A stretch of 64,000 bases of DNA from Phycisphaerales bacterium. GTDB lineage: Bacteria > Planctomycetota > Phycisphaerae > UBA1845. The translations under genes were made by a program, and so were the position numbers. The stretch covers positions 1 through 64,000 of the forward strand of contig JACKHH010000017.1 of the NCBI GenBank assembly GCA_020639095.1. The letters run 5' to 3'. The notes below the pieces were generated by a model. The model was not told the origin of the DNA. It worked only from the letters and a program-made list of their open reading frames with translations, and made no database searches. Positions 55,339 through 63,302 of the stretch are shown here, in pieces. Every line of letters starts with the position of its first letter. Positions within the stretch are counted from its first letter, which is position 1.

Positions 55339-55815
55339 GTGACCAAGCGAACCGTGCTATTCGTCTGCACCGGAAACGCCTGCCGCTCGCAGATGGCGGA
55401 GGCGATCTGCCGCCACGTCGCCGGCGGCAAGTTCGACGTGCACAGTTGCGGCTCACACCCCGCCGGTTACATCCATCCGCTGGCTCTGGCCACCATGGCG
55501 GCGATGGGCATCTCGACGGAGGGGCAAGAGTCAAAGTCGTGGGAACCATTCCTGAACCGCGACATCGACGTGGTAGTCACGGTGTGCGATGCAGCCGATG
55601 CGGTGTGCCCGGCCTTTCCCGGCGGGGGGGTGAAGGTCCACTGGCCGATGCCCGACCCCAGCTTCCTTCCCGGTACCGACGATGAACGCCACGAATTCTG
55701 CTACCGCGTGGCGGAACGCCTCCGCTTGAAAATCGAACGCATGGCCGCTTTAGACTTCGACGCCCTAAGCCGCGACGAACTCAAAGCCCAACTCGACTTG
55801 CTCACCGATTTGTAG
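55339..55815 (+). CDS. ArsC-like arsenate reductase / low-molecular-weight phosphatase
   Basis: 158 residues, starting at GTG with AAGGAGT eight bases before. The P-loop FVCTGNACRSQMAEA gives Cys10-x5-Arg16. Two further cysteines, Cys83 and Cys90 (VTVCDAADAVCPAFPGG), and the Asp in PMPDPS match thioredoxin-coupled arsenate reductase of the pI258 type, which relays a disulfide through Cys10, Cys82 and Cys89. That pattern favours arsenate reduction over tyrosine-phosphatase activity. No arsenite exporter or ArsR regulator is near it. Confidence 0.85.
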   Translation: MTKRTVLFVCTGNACRSQMAEAICRHVAGGKFDVHSCGSHPAGYIHPLALATMAAMGISTEGQESKSWEPFLNRDIDVVVTVCDAADAVCPAFPGGGVKVHWPMPDPSFLPGTDDERHEFCYRVAERLRLKIERMAALDFDALSRDELKAQLDLLTDL

Positions 55816-55832
55816 ATTGGGATTTGCTGAAG

Positions 55833-56129
55833 CTACTCCTGGCGTGCGGCAATCAGAAAGAGAAAAAACGGGAGTAGCAGAAGCGCCCATCCCGCGATGC
55901 GAATCGCGGTTTCTTCAGTACCCTCGTCAACGACATGCAGGCTGCCCCACCCGCGATAATACGACAATTCATGGGCAAACCAAATACACGCAAGCGGCAA
56001 GAGCGTGGTTATTGAAGATTCCATCGCCTCGCTGCCGCCTTCATTGCGATAAATCAACGCCAAGTATGCTACAGCTACGGCAAGCGATAGGCATCGTTCC
56101 AGAGTGAGTCTGAACATGGCGGCGTTCAT
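55833..56129 (-). CDS. Small membrane protein, function unknown
   Basis: 98 residues with three hydrophobic stretches (about 12-28, 41-52 and 77-95). A loop between the last two contains charged VDEGTEETAIR, and WFAHELSYYRGWG lies at the membrane edge. It converges on the ArsC-like gene with 17 bases between stops. The start may be Met1 or Met5. No family recognised; confidence rests on its length, coherent hydrophobic pattern and lack of an overlapping gene. Confidence 0.55.
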   Translation of the reverse strand: MNAAMFRLTLERCLSLAVAVAYLALIYRNEGGSEAMESSITTLLPLACIWFAHELSYYRGWGSLHVVDEGTEETAIRIAGWALLLLPFFLFLIAARQE

Positions 56130-56562
56130 CCTACCGGGGACGGTCGTGGCTGTCGCCTGATGGTCAGGGCGAACGCATCAGTCACGCCAGTCATTCACCT
56201 GCGTGACAATCATTCATGCGAAGTCTTGGTCAAGGAGTCCGGTGAACCGGGCTACAACCGATCGAGTGGGATCGCTGACCGGGGCTTGGGCCGCGGTTTG
56301 GCTGGCCCCGTGTGCAATCACCCCGCGCCGTTCGCCACCGCCGGCGGTGGGCGGCGCGGGGTGTCCTATTGAACATCATCGGGCATGCCGAGCGTGAACG
56401 CCGGGTCTGGGCCACTTCGCGGTGAACCGGTTGGCGCTTGGTTTTTCCAATAACCCAACAGCGGCAGTGCGCTCGTCGTAATTCGCGCGCAGGCTGGACG
56501 CCTGCACCACAATTGCCTCGAAACACCGTGCCAAGCTTGCGCGATCCCGATGTCTAGCGCGA
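56130..56562. other. Gene-free gap with a large GC-rich cruciform
   Basis: 433 bases. A 12-bp perfect inverted repeat (56319-56330 and 56352-56363) encloses an inner palindrome (56335-56350). A single GCAGGC-N5-GCCTGC-ACCACAA unit lies at 56489-56512, matching the tandem array at 26301-26475. No gene was recognised. Confidence 0.65.
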
Positions 56563-57306
56563 TCACTTACGAATGCCCTTTGGCGGTACGTCACAGACGA
56601 CCGCGTTGGGTATGGAATTGACGTATTGATCGATGGCCGCCAGACGTGATTCACTCAGGTCGACTTGCGTGTTGTTCGCCAGCGCGTCGCGTATCCAACG
56701 GCTGCCGACGATTTGCACGTGGCTGCCCAGCGTGGGCAACCAGTCGTCAGGAGCGCAATGTGACGTGCCATCGCCGATGTCCACGCTCGCGCCGACGAGC
56801 GGGCACGCGATGCGATCGAGCAACTCGCGCAGCTCCGGCGGTGAGCGCAGGAATCCGCAACGGTCGGCCGGTATGCACAACGTCACCCCAGTGCGCTCCA
56901 GCGCCGGCACCAACCGTTGCACTTGGTCGTGCGTATGGTTGAGCGCGTCGGCGTAGCGCACTTCCGCCGGTTCCGCGACAGCGGCTGGCTCGATTTCCAC
57001 CCGCGCCACACCCATTCGCTCTGCCGCGAAGATCGTCTGTTCCGCCCGTGCGAAGGCAATCTCGCGATCAGCCGCGGAAGCGGCTGCCAGTCGCGGGTAC
57101 CTGCCCGGCATGATCCGCAGCGCCTCGACGGGAAGCCCGCGCAGACCCGGCGGTAGAAGCTGTGAGTAACGCGAATTCAACAGGCGACTGGCCACGCCCG
57201 ACAATGCAACACCGAACGCATCACGCTGCGTCCGCACCAGTTCGACCAGTGCTTCCGTGTGCGGTTCCCAGTGTCGCAGCCCGAATTCAATCAGCGTTCG
57301 TGTCAT
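56563..57306 (-). CDS. Sugar-phosphate isomerase/AP-endonuclease-type TIM-barrel protein
   Basis: 247 residues. The alternating strand-helix pattern and segments such as GVTLCIPADRCGF, CPLVGASVDIGDG and SHVQIVG fit the xylose-isomerase-like TIM barrel family. The metal-binding His and Glu set is incomplete: GASVDIGDG replaces the common lDtgH. It may be inactive or divergent. It is divergent from mutL with a 141-base gap between. Function unknown. Confidence 0.62.
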   Translation of the reverse strand: MTRTLIEFGLRHWEPHTEALVELVRTQRDAFGVALSGVASRLLNSRYSQLLPPGLRGLPVEALRIMPGRYPRLAAASAADREIAFARAEQTIFAAERMGVARVEIEPAAVAEPAEVRYADALNHTHDQVQRLVPALERTGVTLCIPADRCGFLRSPPELRELLDRIACPLVGASVDIGDGTSHCAPDDWLPTLGSHVQIVGSRWIRDALANNTQVDLSESRLAAIDQYVNSIPNAVVCDVPPKGIRK

Positions 57307-57447
57307 TCAGCGTCAGCACCGCAACAAACCGTCGCGTTTGTTGCGCCCACCTTATCCAACTATACTGTTCCTCTAAAGCGCTGCCGATGATTGCGTCGCC
57401 GCGATCAGGCATCACATACAAGTGTTTCCCCTTCCGGATGCTCACGG

Positions 57448-59343
57448 ATGAGTCGCATTAAAATTCTCCCCGATCTGCTGGTCAACAAGATCGCCGCCGG
57501 TGAAGTCATCGAGCGACCCGCCAGCGTGGTCAAGGAACTGGTGGAGAACGCGATCGATGCCGGAGCCAAGAACATCACGCTCGACATCGAGGACGGGGGC
57601 AGGCAACTCATCCGCGTGGTCGACGACGGCAGCGGCATGACGGCGGAGGATCTGCGCCTCGCCGTCACCCCGCACGCGACCAGCAAGATTACGCGTGAGG
57701 ATGACCTTTATCACATCGCCACGCTCGGATTTCGCGGCGAAGCCCTCGCGAGCATCGGAGCCATCTCGCACATGCGCATCGTGTCCCGCCCGAAGGATGA
57801 GGTCGCGGGTGCGGAGATCGTGGTGTCAGCCGAGCGGATCGAGTCGACATCCGCCGCCGGTTGCCGAGCGGGCACGACCATCGAGATTCGCGACCTGTTC
57901 TTCAACGTGCCCGCGCGACGCAAGTTCCTCAAGGGAAACGCGACGGAAGTGGGACACATCAACGAACAGATCGCCCGCATCGCGCTCGCGCATGAGGACG
58001 TTGGGTTTACGGTGACGAACAACGGCAGGTCGACGCACCGGCTGACCGCGGGTTCGGGTCGCCGCGAGCGCATCGCCGCGCTCTTCAGCCGAGATCTCGG
58101 CGACGACCTCATCACCATCGAACGCAACGAACGCGGTCTGCACATCGAAGGCTACGTCGCGCCGCCGGAACGCTCGCGATCAACGGCAGCCGGTCAATAC
58201 GTGCTGCTCAATGGCCGCTATATTCGCGACCGCTTCGTGCAGCACGCGGTGCGTGAAGCCTATCGCGGGTTGATGGAGCATTCGCGGCACCCGGTCGTTT
58301 TCCTGTTCCTCACGCTCGATCCGGCGCTGGTTGATGTGAACGTGCATCCCACCAAGATCGAGGTGCGTTGGCAGGATTCCAACCTGATTCACTCGCAGGT
58401 GCTGGGCGCGCTGCGCGACAAGTTCTTGCGGAGCGATCTGACTCCGGCATTGCGGGCGAACGCGGGTAGTGGATTTCCCCAGCGACGGGCCGAGTCGCTG
58501 GATGCGCCGGCCATTCGCGCGGAGGCTGCGGAGTTCTTCAAGAACATGACGCCGGTTGCCCCCGGTAGCGACGGCCGGGTGAACACGCAGGGCATGCCAC
58601 CGGCGCCGCGTCCCAGTGAGGTGGGGCGGGAAGTGTGGGACGCGCTCTATCGCAGGCACGACGACGCGACCGAGCGGTCCGATCCGTCGGCAGCCTTCTC
58701 CGCGCTGGAAGAGGCAGCGGGTTCTGTTGGCCGAAGTGATCGCTTTTCCTATGACGAGGAGGGGGCTGGCACCGCGCCGCGGGCGATTCAGGTACACAAC
58801 AGCTACCTCGTGGTCGAGACGGCTGATGGGATTGTGATTATCGATCAACACGCGTTGCACGAGCGGATCATGTACGACGCGCTGCGCAAGCAGTTTACCG
58901 AGGGACCGCTGGAGGCGCAGCGGCTGCTCTTGCCTGAAACGATGAGCGCGACCGCGCGCGAACTGGCGCTGCTCGCGGAAAACGCGGACCTGCTGCATCA
59001 ACTCGGCATCGAAGCTGAGCCCTTCGGCAGGGACGCGATCGCGATCCAGGCGTTCCCTTCAATCCTCAAGGACACCGATGCGGCTGCCTTCCTTCGCGAC
59101 CTGCTCGACAGGCTTGCGGAAAAGGGCGAGCAAACGCACACCGAAGAGGTGATCCACGACGTGCTCGACATGATGAGCTGCAAAGCAGCCGTCAAAGCCG
59201 GCGATCCGTTGACCCAGGAAGAAATCGAAGCGCTGCTCGCGCAAAAGCACACCGTTGAAAAATCCAGCAACTGCCCGCACGGCAGACCCACCACCCTGCG
59301 CATGACGCTCCGCGATCTGGAGAAGCAGTTCAAACGCAGATAG
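57448..59343 (+). CDS. mutL: DNA mismatch repair protein MutL
   Basis: GHKL ATPase coordinating mismatch repair. The 631-residue protein has the ATPase motifs IAAGEVIERPASVVKELVEN, DNGSGM-like VDDGSGM and GFRGEALASI. The C-terminal domain carries the endonuclease-type motif DQHALHERIMYD (DQHA-x2-E-x4-D, where the usual last residue is Glu), SCKAAVKAGD and CPHGRPT, indicating a MutL with latent nicking activity, expected in lineages without MutH. ATG at 57448 begins at conserved sequence; the frame is open 19 codons further up. mutS is not nearby. Confidence 0.96.
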   Translation: MSRIKILPDLLVNKIAAGEVIERPASVVKELVENAIDAGAKNITLDIEDGGRQLIRVVDDGSGMTAEDLRLAVTPHATSKITREDDLYHIATLGFRGEALASIGAISHMRIVSRPKDEVAGAEIVVSAERIESTSAAGCRAGTTIEIRDLFFNVPARRKFLKGNATEVGHINEQIARIALAHEDVGFTVTNNGRSTHRLTAGSGRRERIAALFSRDLGDDLITIERNERGLHIEGYVAPPERSRSTAAGQYVLLNGRYIRDRFVQHAVREAYRGLMEHSRHPVVFLFLTLDPALVDVNVHPTKIEVRWQDSNLIHSQVLGALRDKFLRSDLTPALRANAGSGFPQRRAESLDAPAIRAEAAEFFKNMTPVAPGSDGRVNTQGMPPAPRPSEVGREVWDALYRRHDDATERSDPSAAFSALEEAAGSVGRSDRFSYDEEGAGTAPRAIQVHNSYLVVETADGIVIIDQHALHERIMYDALRKQFTEGPLEAQRLLLPETMSATARELALLAENADLLHQLGIEAEPFGRDAIAIQAFPSILKDTDAAAFLRDLLDRLAEKGEQTHTEEVIHDVLDMMSCKAAVKAGDPLTQEEIEALLAQKHTVEKSSNCPHGRPTTLRMTLRDLEKQFKRR

Positions 59344-59516
59344 TTCCGCACGGATAACGAGGGCAAATCCGAGCCGCGACTGTAAGGGAGCGGACGAAGT
59401 AGGAGCGCGTCCCAGCGGCGTTGTTGTTCACGGGAGCCCTGCCGCCGCGTGTTAGTTGCACAACAGCGTGCTCGACGTGCAGGCGCAAATAGAAGTGCGG
59501 ATTCGCGTATGCTGAC

Positions 59517-59975
59517 CTAATTGTCCTGCGACAGCGTGCGTTCGCGGAAGGCTTCCGCGGCTCGGAGTAGCTGTGGGCGGTCGGGCGTCTCCGCCGGCAG
59601 CATGGCGAAGTTGATCGTGCGCTCGTCGTGGATCCAGCCCGGCCAGAGCACTTCGGAGAAGAAGTCGATGCCGGGAATCTGATACCACGGCTCGGTGATG
59701 TTCTGGTGCGTGTGCAGCGTCTGGTAGCCCTCTAGCCGTGCGGTCACGTCGTAGTCGCCGTACCACAGGAAGTCCTTGCTCACCGGCGACTTGCCGATCT
59801 CCTCGTCGTTCAGCCAGACCGTTGCGCCCTGCGGGACGGTGTTTACCGTGACCGTGCGGCGCACGCAGCCCGTGGCGCAGAACAGCACAGCGAAGGCACT
59901 TAGGCTTAGGCACATAGGCACGAAGGCACGAAGGGACTTGATTGAAGTCCTGGCAGCATGCGTTTTGCGGGGCAT
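59517..59975 (-). CDS. PEGA-domain lipoprotein
   Basis: 152 residues. A hydrophobic signal ends in a Cys lipobox (CATGC), followed by a PEGA-type beta domain (VNTVPQGATVWLNDEEIGKSP onward, with YDVTARLEGYQT), common in exported proteins. A C-terminal stretch of about 50 residues with WPGWIHDERTINFAML has no clear family. AGAGGA supports the ATG at 59975. Its signal-peptide codons lie in degenerate octamer repeats (CCTTCGTG type, 59891-59936). Confidence 0.82.
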   Translation of the reverse strand: MPRKTHAARTSIKSLRAFVPMCLSLSAFAVLFCATGCVRRTVTVNTVPQGATVWLNDEEIGKSPVSKDFLWYGDYDVTARLEGYQTLHTHQNITEPWYQIPGIDFFSEVLWPGWIHDERTINFAMLPAETPDRPQLLRAAEAFRERTLSQDN

Positions 59976-60073
59976 CTTGCGATCCTCTTGATAGCGGGGC
60001 GGGTCAGCCGCGCGCTGTCCGTCCCGAGGGTCGCCATGATCGCGGTAAGTGGTCGGCGCGTCCAGTACGAAGT

Positions 60074-61576
60074 TCAGCAGGCGCCGCGCAGGAAGGTGCC
60101 CAGCGTGCGGAAGAGGATGATGACGTCCAACTCCAGGCTCATGTGCTTGAGGTAGTAGAAATCGTATTGCAGCTTGCGCTTCGCGTCTTCCACCGTGTTG
60201 CTGTAGTGGAAGCTGATCTGTGCCCAGCCCGTCAGGCCCGGCGTCGCCAGGTGACGTTCCGACCAGTAGGGCACCTGAAGGTGCAGTGCAGCGTCGATGT
60301 CGGGGCGTTCCGGTCGCGGACCCACCACCGACATGTCGCCGATCAGGATGTTGTAGAACTGCGGGAACTCATCAAGGCGCGACAACCGCAGCAGCCGGCC
60401 CACGCGCGTGATCCGCGGATCGTTGCGCGACGCCCAGCGACTCTCGCCGTTCTCCGCGTCAGGCCGCATCGTGCGGAATTTGTAGAGCTTGAACACCGTT
60501 CCATTTCGCCCGACGCGATCCTGCGAATAGAACACCGGTCCGCCGTCTTCCAGCTTGATGGCCAGCGCCACCAGCGGATAGAACGGCAGCGAGATGCACA
60601 GCCCGATCACCGACACGACCACGTCGAACGCCCGTTTGAGCATGGCATACTGCTCGCAGTGGGCTTTGAGGTCGCTGAAGAGGAACCATTCCGGGGTGAT
60701 CTCGTCGACAAGAATGCGCCCGACCGAGGATTCGTAGAAGGTGGCTTCGTTGGTGACGCGACAGCCCATCCGCAGGCACGCGAGCATCCAGTTCATCGCG
60801 TCGGGGTCGCGGGCGATGCCGTTGCACACCACGATGTCGCGTACGCGATGCGACCGGCAGAGCGTGACAATCTCACGCGTGGTCCCGAGCGACTTCGTTC
60901 CCTCGTCCAGGGTGATGCCGCTGTCGCCGTCGCCATGCACAAAGCCGACAATTTCACTGCCATGCACGCCGCTCTCTTCGAGACGCTGTGCAAATGCCCG
61001 GCACGCTTTCGGATGCCCCACGACGAGCAGTCGGCGGCTTATCGTGCGGATGGCGCAGGTGGCGAAGAGGCGGATGCCCGTCCCGAACACCAGGTACGAC
61101 ACAACGGTGACCGCCGCGACGCGCCGGCTCAGCCGCAGGTACATCATCACGTAGAGGATGGTGTACGCCAGTGCACAGCTCAGCACGACGGTCAGCACCA
61201 TACGCGTGAGAATTCGCCCGCTGCTGAGCAGCGTGGCGCGATCGTTGAGCCCGAAGATCAAACTGCACACGACGAGGCACAACGCGAACACACCGAACGC
61301 CAACCAGGGCTGGGCGTGGTGATAATGCTCAGCCACCTCAAACCAGCGGAACCCCTGCACCATCGCCGCCCAAATGATGATGGCGTCGAGGATGATCCAG
61401 ACGGGACGCGGGAGGTTCAGCAGAAGCTGGCCGAGAATCTGAATGCGTGATGCGTGTCGTTCGGAGGTTTCAGCTTCGCGCGGGGCGGGAACGGATTGTG
61501 CGGCGCCGCGGATTGGTGGCGCGACCAGAGCGGACGTGCCGCCGCGATGAACGTCGATAACACACTGCGTGCCCAT
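60074..61576 (-). CDS. Polyprenyl-phosphate sugar phosphotransferase (WcaJ/WbaP type)
   Basis: Initiates exopolysaccharide or O-antigen units by transferring a sugar-1-phosphate to a lipid carrier. The 500-residue chain has N-terminal membrane helices (about 45-165), a Rossmann-like middle (RRLLVVGHPKACRAFAQRLE) and a catalytic C-terminal domain with the signature KRAFDVVVSVIG, the FKLYKFRTM loop, SRLDEFPQFYNIL and the closing TPGLTGWAQI. ATG at 61576 has GAGGG at ten bases; the frame is open earlier. No glycosyltransferase cluster is adjacent in the window; the epimerase at 31260 is far away. Confidence 0.92.
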   Translation of the reverse strand: MGTQCVIDVHRGGTSALVAPPIRGAAQSVPAPREAETSERHASRIQILGQLLLNLPRPVWIILDAIIIWAAMVQGFRWFEVAEHYHHAQPWLAFGVFALCLVVCSLIFGLNDRATLLSSGRILTRMVLTVVLSCALAYTILYVMMYLRLSRRVAAVTVVSYLVFGTGIRLFATCAIRTISRRLLVVGHPKACRAFAQRLEESGVHGSEIVGFVHGDGDSGITLDEGTKSLGTTREIVTLCRSHRVRDIVVCNGIARDPDAMNWMLACLRMGCRVTNEATFYESSVGRILVDEITPEWFLFSDLKAHCEQYAMLKRAFDVVVSVIGLCISLPFYPLVALAIKLEDGGPVFYSQDRVGRNGTVFKLYKFRTMRPDAENGESRWASRNDPRITRVGRLLRLSRLDEFPQFYNILIGDMSVVGPRPERPDIDAALHLQVPYWSERHLATPGLTGWAQISFHYSNTVEDAKRKLQYDFYYLKHMSLELDVIILFRTLGTFLRGAC

Positions 61577-61867
61577 GCCGGTAAAGCCCTCTTCGACGAT
61601 GGATTCCCCACCCACGAAAGTGATCGGACGCCCTGAAGGCGCACCTGAATTATGGGGCACCGTAGTATCGGGAGTGCGGTTTCAGCAGCGCCAGCGCACG
61701 CCCGATAAATCCCAGGGCGAAACAGTGACCGATAAGGCGAAATCGCGGGACGGGAAGGTCCATTTTATCACGCAGTGCGGACCTTCTATTTCCGATATCT
61801 TCGAGTGTACGACGCGTCTGCGCGGGCGGTCGCGTCATTTCAATGTTGATCATCAGGTATTGGAACA
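61577..61867. other. Divergent gap before the lipoprotein gene
   Basis: 291 bases between divergent genes. No repeat, clear promoter or small gene was identified. Confidence 0.45.
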
Positions 61868-62653
61868 GTGCGAACTTCTCCTACGTTATTGGCCGTCGCC
61901 TTGTGTGGGTTGATCGTCGCGGGCTGCGAGAAGAAGGCGGAATATACGTTCTACCCCACGTATCCCGTTGTGACTTGGGATCAACTCGCGGAGCGGCCCA
62001 ACGTTGACGTGGACGATGGATATCGCGTGCTCACGAGCGGCATGACCCAGGGCGTCTTTCCGACGTCACTGGCTGTTGCGCGCCTCGTCGCCCAGCGCGG
62101 ACTCAACGATGAAAACGTGCTCATGCTCGACATGAAGCCGCAAGTCGATTTTCTCGCGTGGAATTCGAACTTCGACGACTTCCGCGCCGTCAGCGAAGTG
62201 TTCCCGATGAACCAGATGGCGATGGACGGCGACGCGGTGAACATCCATACGCTGCTGGAAAACTCAGCCGATCTGCGTGCGGGTACGCTGCTGGTCTATT
62301 CCGAAGAAAGCGATTCGCCCGAACGCTACCAGATTCGCGGCGTACTCTATGACGTGAAGACGCAGCAGGCGCTCGCGTCGCTGCACACCGCTGCCTATGT
62401 GCAGGACCCCATTGCACCCGATGCCGAGCTTGAGCCGGATGAGAGCGTCGAGCACCTCGATGATCGCGACCCGCGTCTCATCGCGATTCGCCGGTTCGAT
62501 TTGCTGTCGCGGGCTTGCCTGATGGCGTTGATGTCCAACGACGAATCGGCAGCGCCCACCGCACCGGATGGTTGGATTCCCGCCCGCCCGATGGAACCGG
62601 TCATCTGGCCGCCCATCGACGACCTGGGCACCGCCAACGATCCCCGGCGATGA
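61868..62653 (+). CDS. Predicted lipoprotein of unknown function
   Basis: 261 residues, GTG start, hydrophobic segment and lipobox IVAGC. The mature part begins EKKAEYTFYPTYPVV and contains a mixed alpha/beta domain with acidic clusters (PDAELEPDESVEHLDDRD). No known domain recognised. The ribosome site is weak. It is followed by repeat DNA and has no obvious partner. Confidence 0.7.
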   Translation: MRTSPTLLAVALCGLIVAGCEKKAEYTFYPTYPVVTWDQLAERPNVDVDDGYRVLTSGMTQGVFPTSLAVARLVAQRGLNDENVLMLDMKPQVDFLAWNSNFDDFRAVSEVFPMNQMAMDGDAVNIHTLLENSADLRAGTLLVYSEESDSPERYQIRGVLYDVKTQQALASLHTAAYVQDPIAPDAELEPDESVEHLDDRDPRLIAIRRFDLLSRACLMALMSNDESAAPTAPDGWIPARPMEPVIWPPIDDLGTANDPRR

Positions 62654-62699
62654 CCAACCGCGAAGACTAGGAAGCATTTGTAACGGACTGGCTTTCCAG

Positions 62700-62753
62700 T
62701 CGGTAGAGGCCAAGCATCCGGTAGAAGCCAAGCATCCGGTAGAGGCCAAGCAT
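62700..62753. repeat. Three tandem 18-base repeats
   Basis: Units at 62700-62717, 62718-62735 and 62736-62753, all of the form (C/T)CGGTAGA(G/A)GCCAAGCAT. The middle one differs at one base and the first at its first base. Confidence 0.88.
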
Positions 62754-62756
62754 CGA

Positions 62757-62808
62757 TGTGGGACCGGCTTTCCAGCCGGTCGAGACGGGCTGGAAAGCCG
62801 GTCCCACA
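62757..62808. repeat. Cloverleaf-like inverted repeat (GTGGGACCGGCT family)
   Basis: 13-bp outer arms TGTGGGACCGGCT (62757-62769) and AGCCGGTCCCACA (62796-62808) with inner hairpins, including ACCGGCT/AGCCGGT at 62763-62780. Second copy of the element at 10514-10565. Confidence 0.85.
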
Positions 62809-62843
62809 GGACTGGAGTCCCGTCTAGGGAAATCCCTGCGCAA

Positions 62844-63302
62844 TCAATAGAGCGACGTCGCGACCAGGAAGATCAGCGTGCCGATGGCGGCTGCCAGGAT
62901 GAACAGCGAACGCTCCGCCCCGTCGGCAAATGCCGGGGTGCGCTGGCCTCGCGGCCTGTGAACGTGTTGCACCGGCATGCGGTGTCGCGATTTGGCTTCG
63001 CCGATGAGCGGGCCGAGCGTGATGATGCGCCCACACGAAGCGCACGATGCGGAGTGTCCCGCAAGGTGATGCGCGAAGGTGTTCTCCGTCGCGCATGATG
63101 GACACGTGACTTGGAGGTTGGCGGGCAGCGTCAGGCGACGGTCGCAACCCGGGCAGCAGATGCGCATGCGATCGCGCGCCGTGTCCGCGATCGACATCGC
63201 GCCACACCGGCTGCAACGTACGTGATACCCTTCAGCGTGGACGCGGAAGTGCGCCACTGCGCTGGTGGGTCGTTCATCCATGATATCTGCGACTGCGTTC
63301 AT
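62844..63302 (-). CDS. Zinc-ribbon protein with C-terminal membrane anchor
   Basis: 152 residues. CxxC-type pairs occur in RCSRCGAM, CCPGCDRRL, CPSCATEN and CASCGRIITLG, giving about two zinc ribbons. The C-terminal 20 residues are hydrophobic (SLFILAAAIGTLIFLVA), so this is a tail-anchored protein. Its ATG overlaps the stop of the upstream adenylate-forming enzyme gene (ATGA), so the two are translationally coupled. Function unknown; planctomycetes often have such membrane-linked zinc-ribbon proteins. Confidence 0.75.
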   Translation of the reverse strand: MNAVADIMDERPTSAVAHFRVHAEGYHVRCSRCGAMSIADTARDRMRICCPGCDRRLTLPANLQVTCPSCATENTFAHHLAGHSASCASCGRIITLGPLIGEAKSRHRMPVQHVHRPRGQRTPAFADGAERSLFILAAAIGTLIFLVATSLY

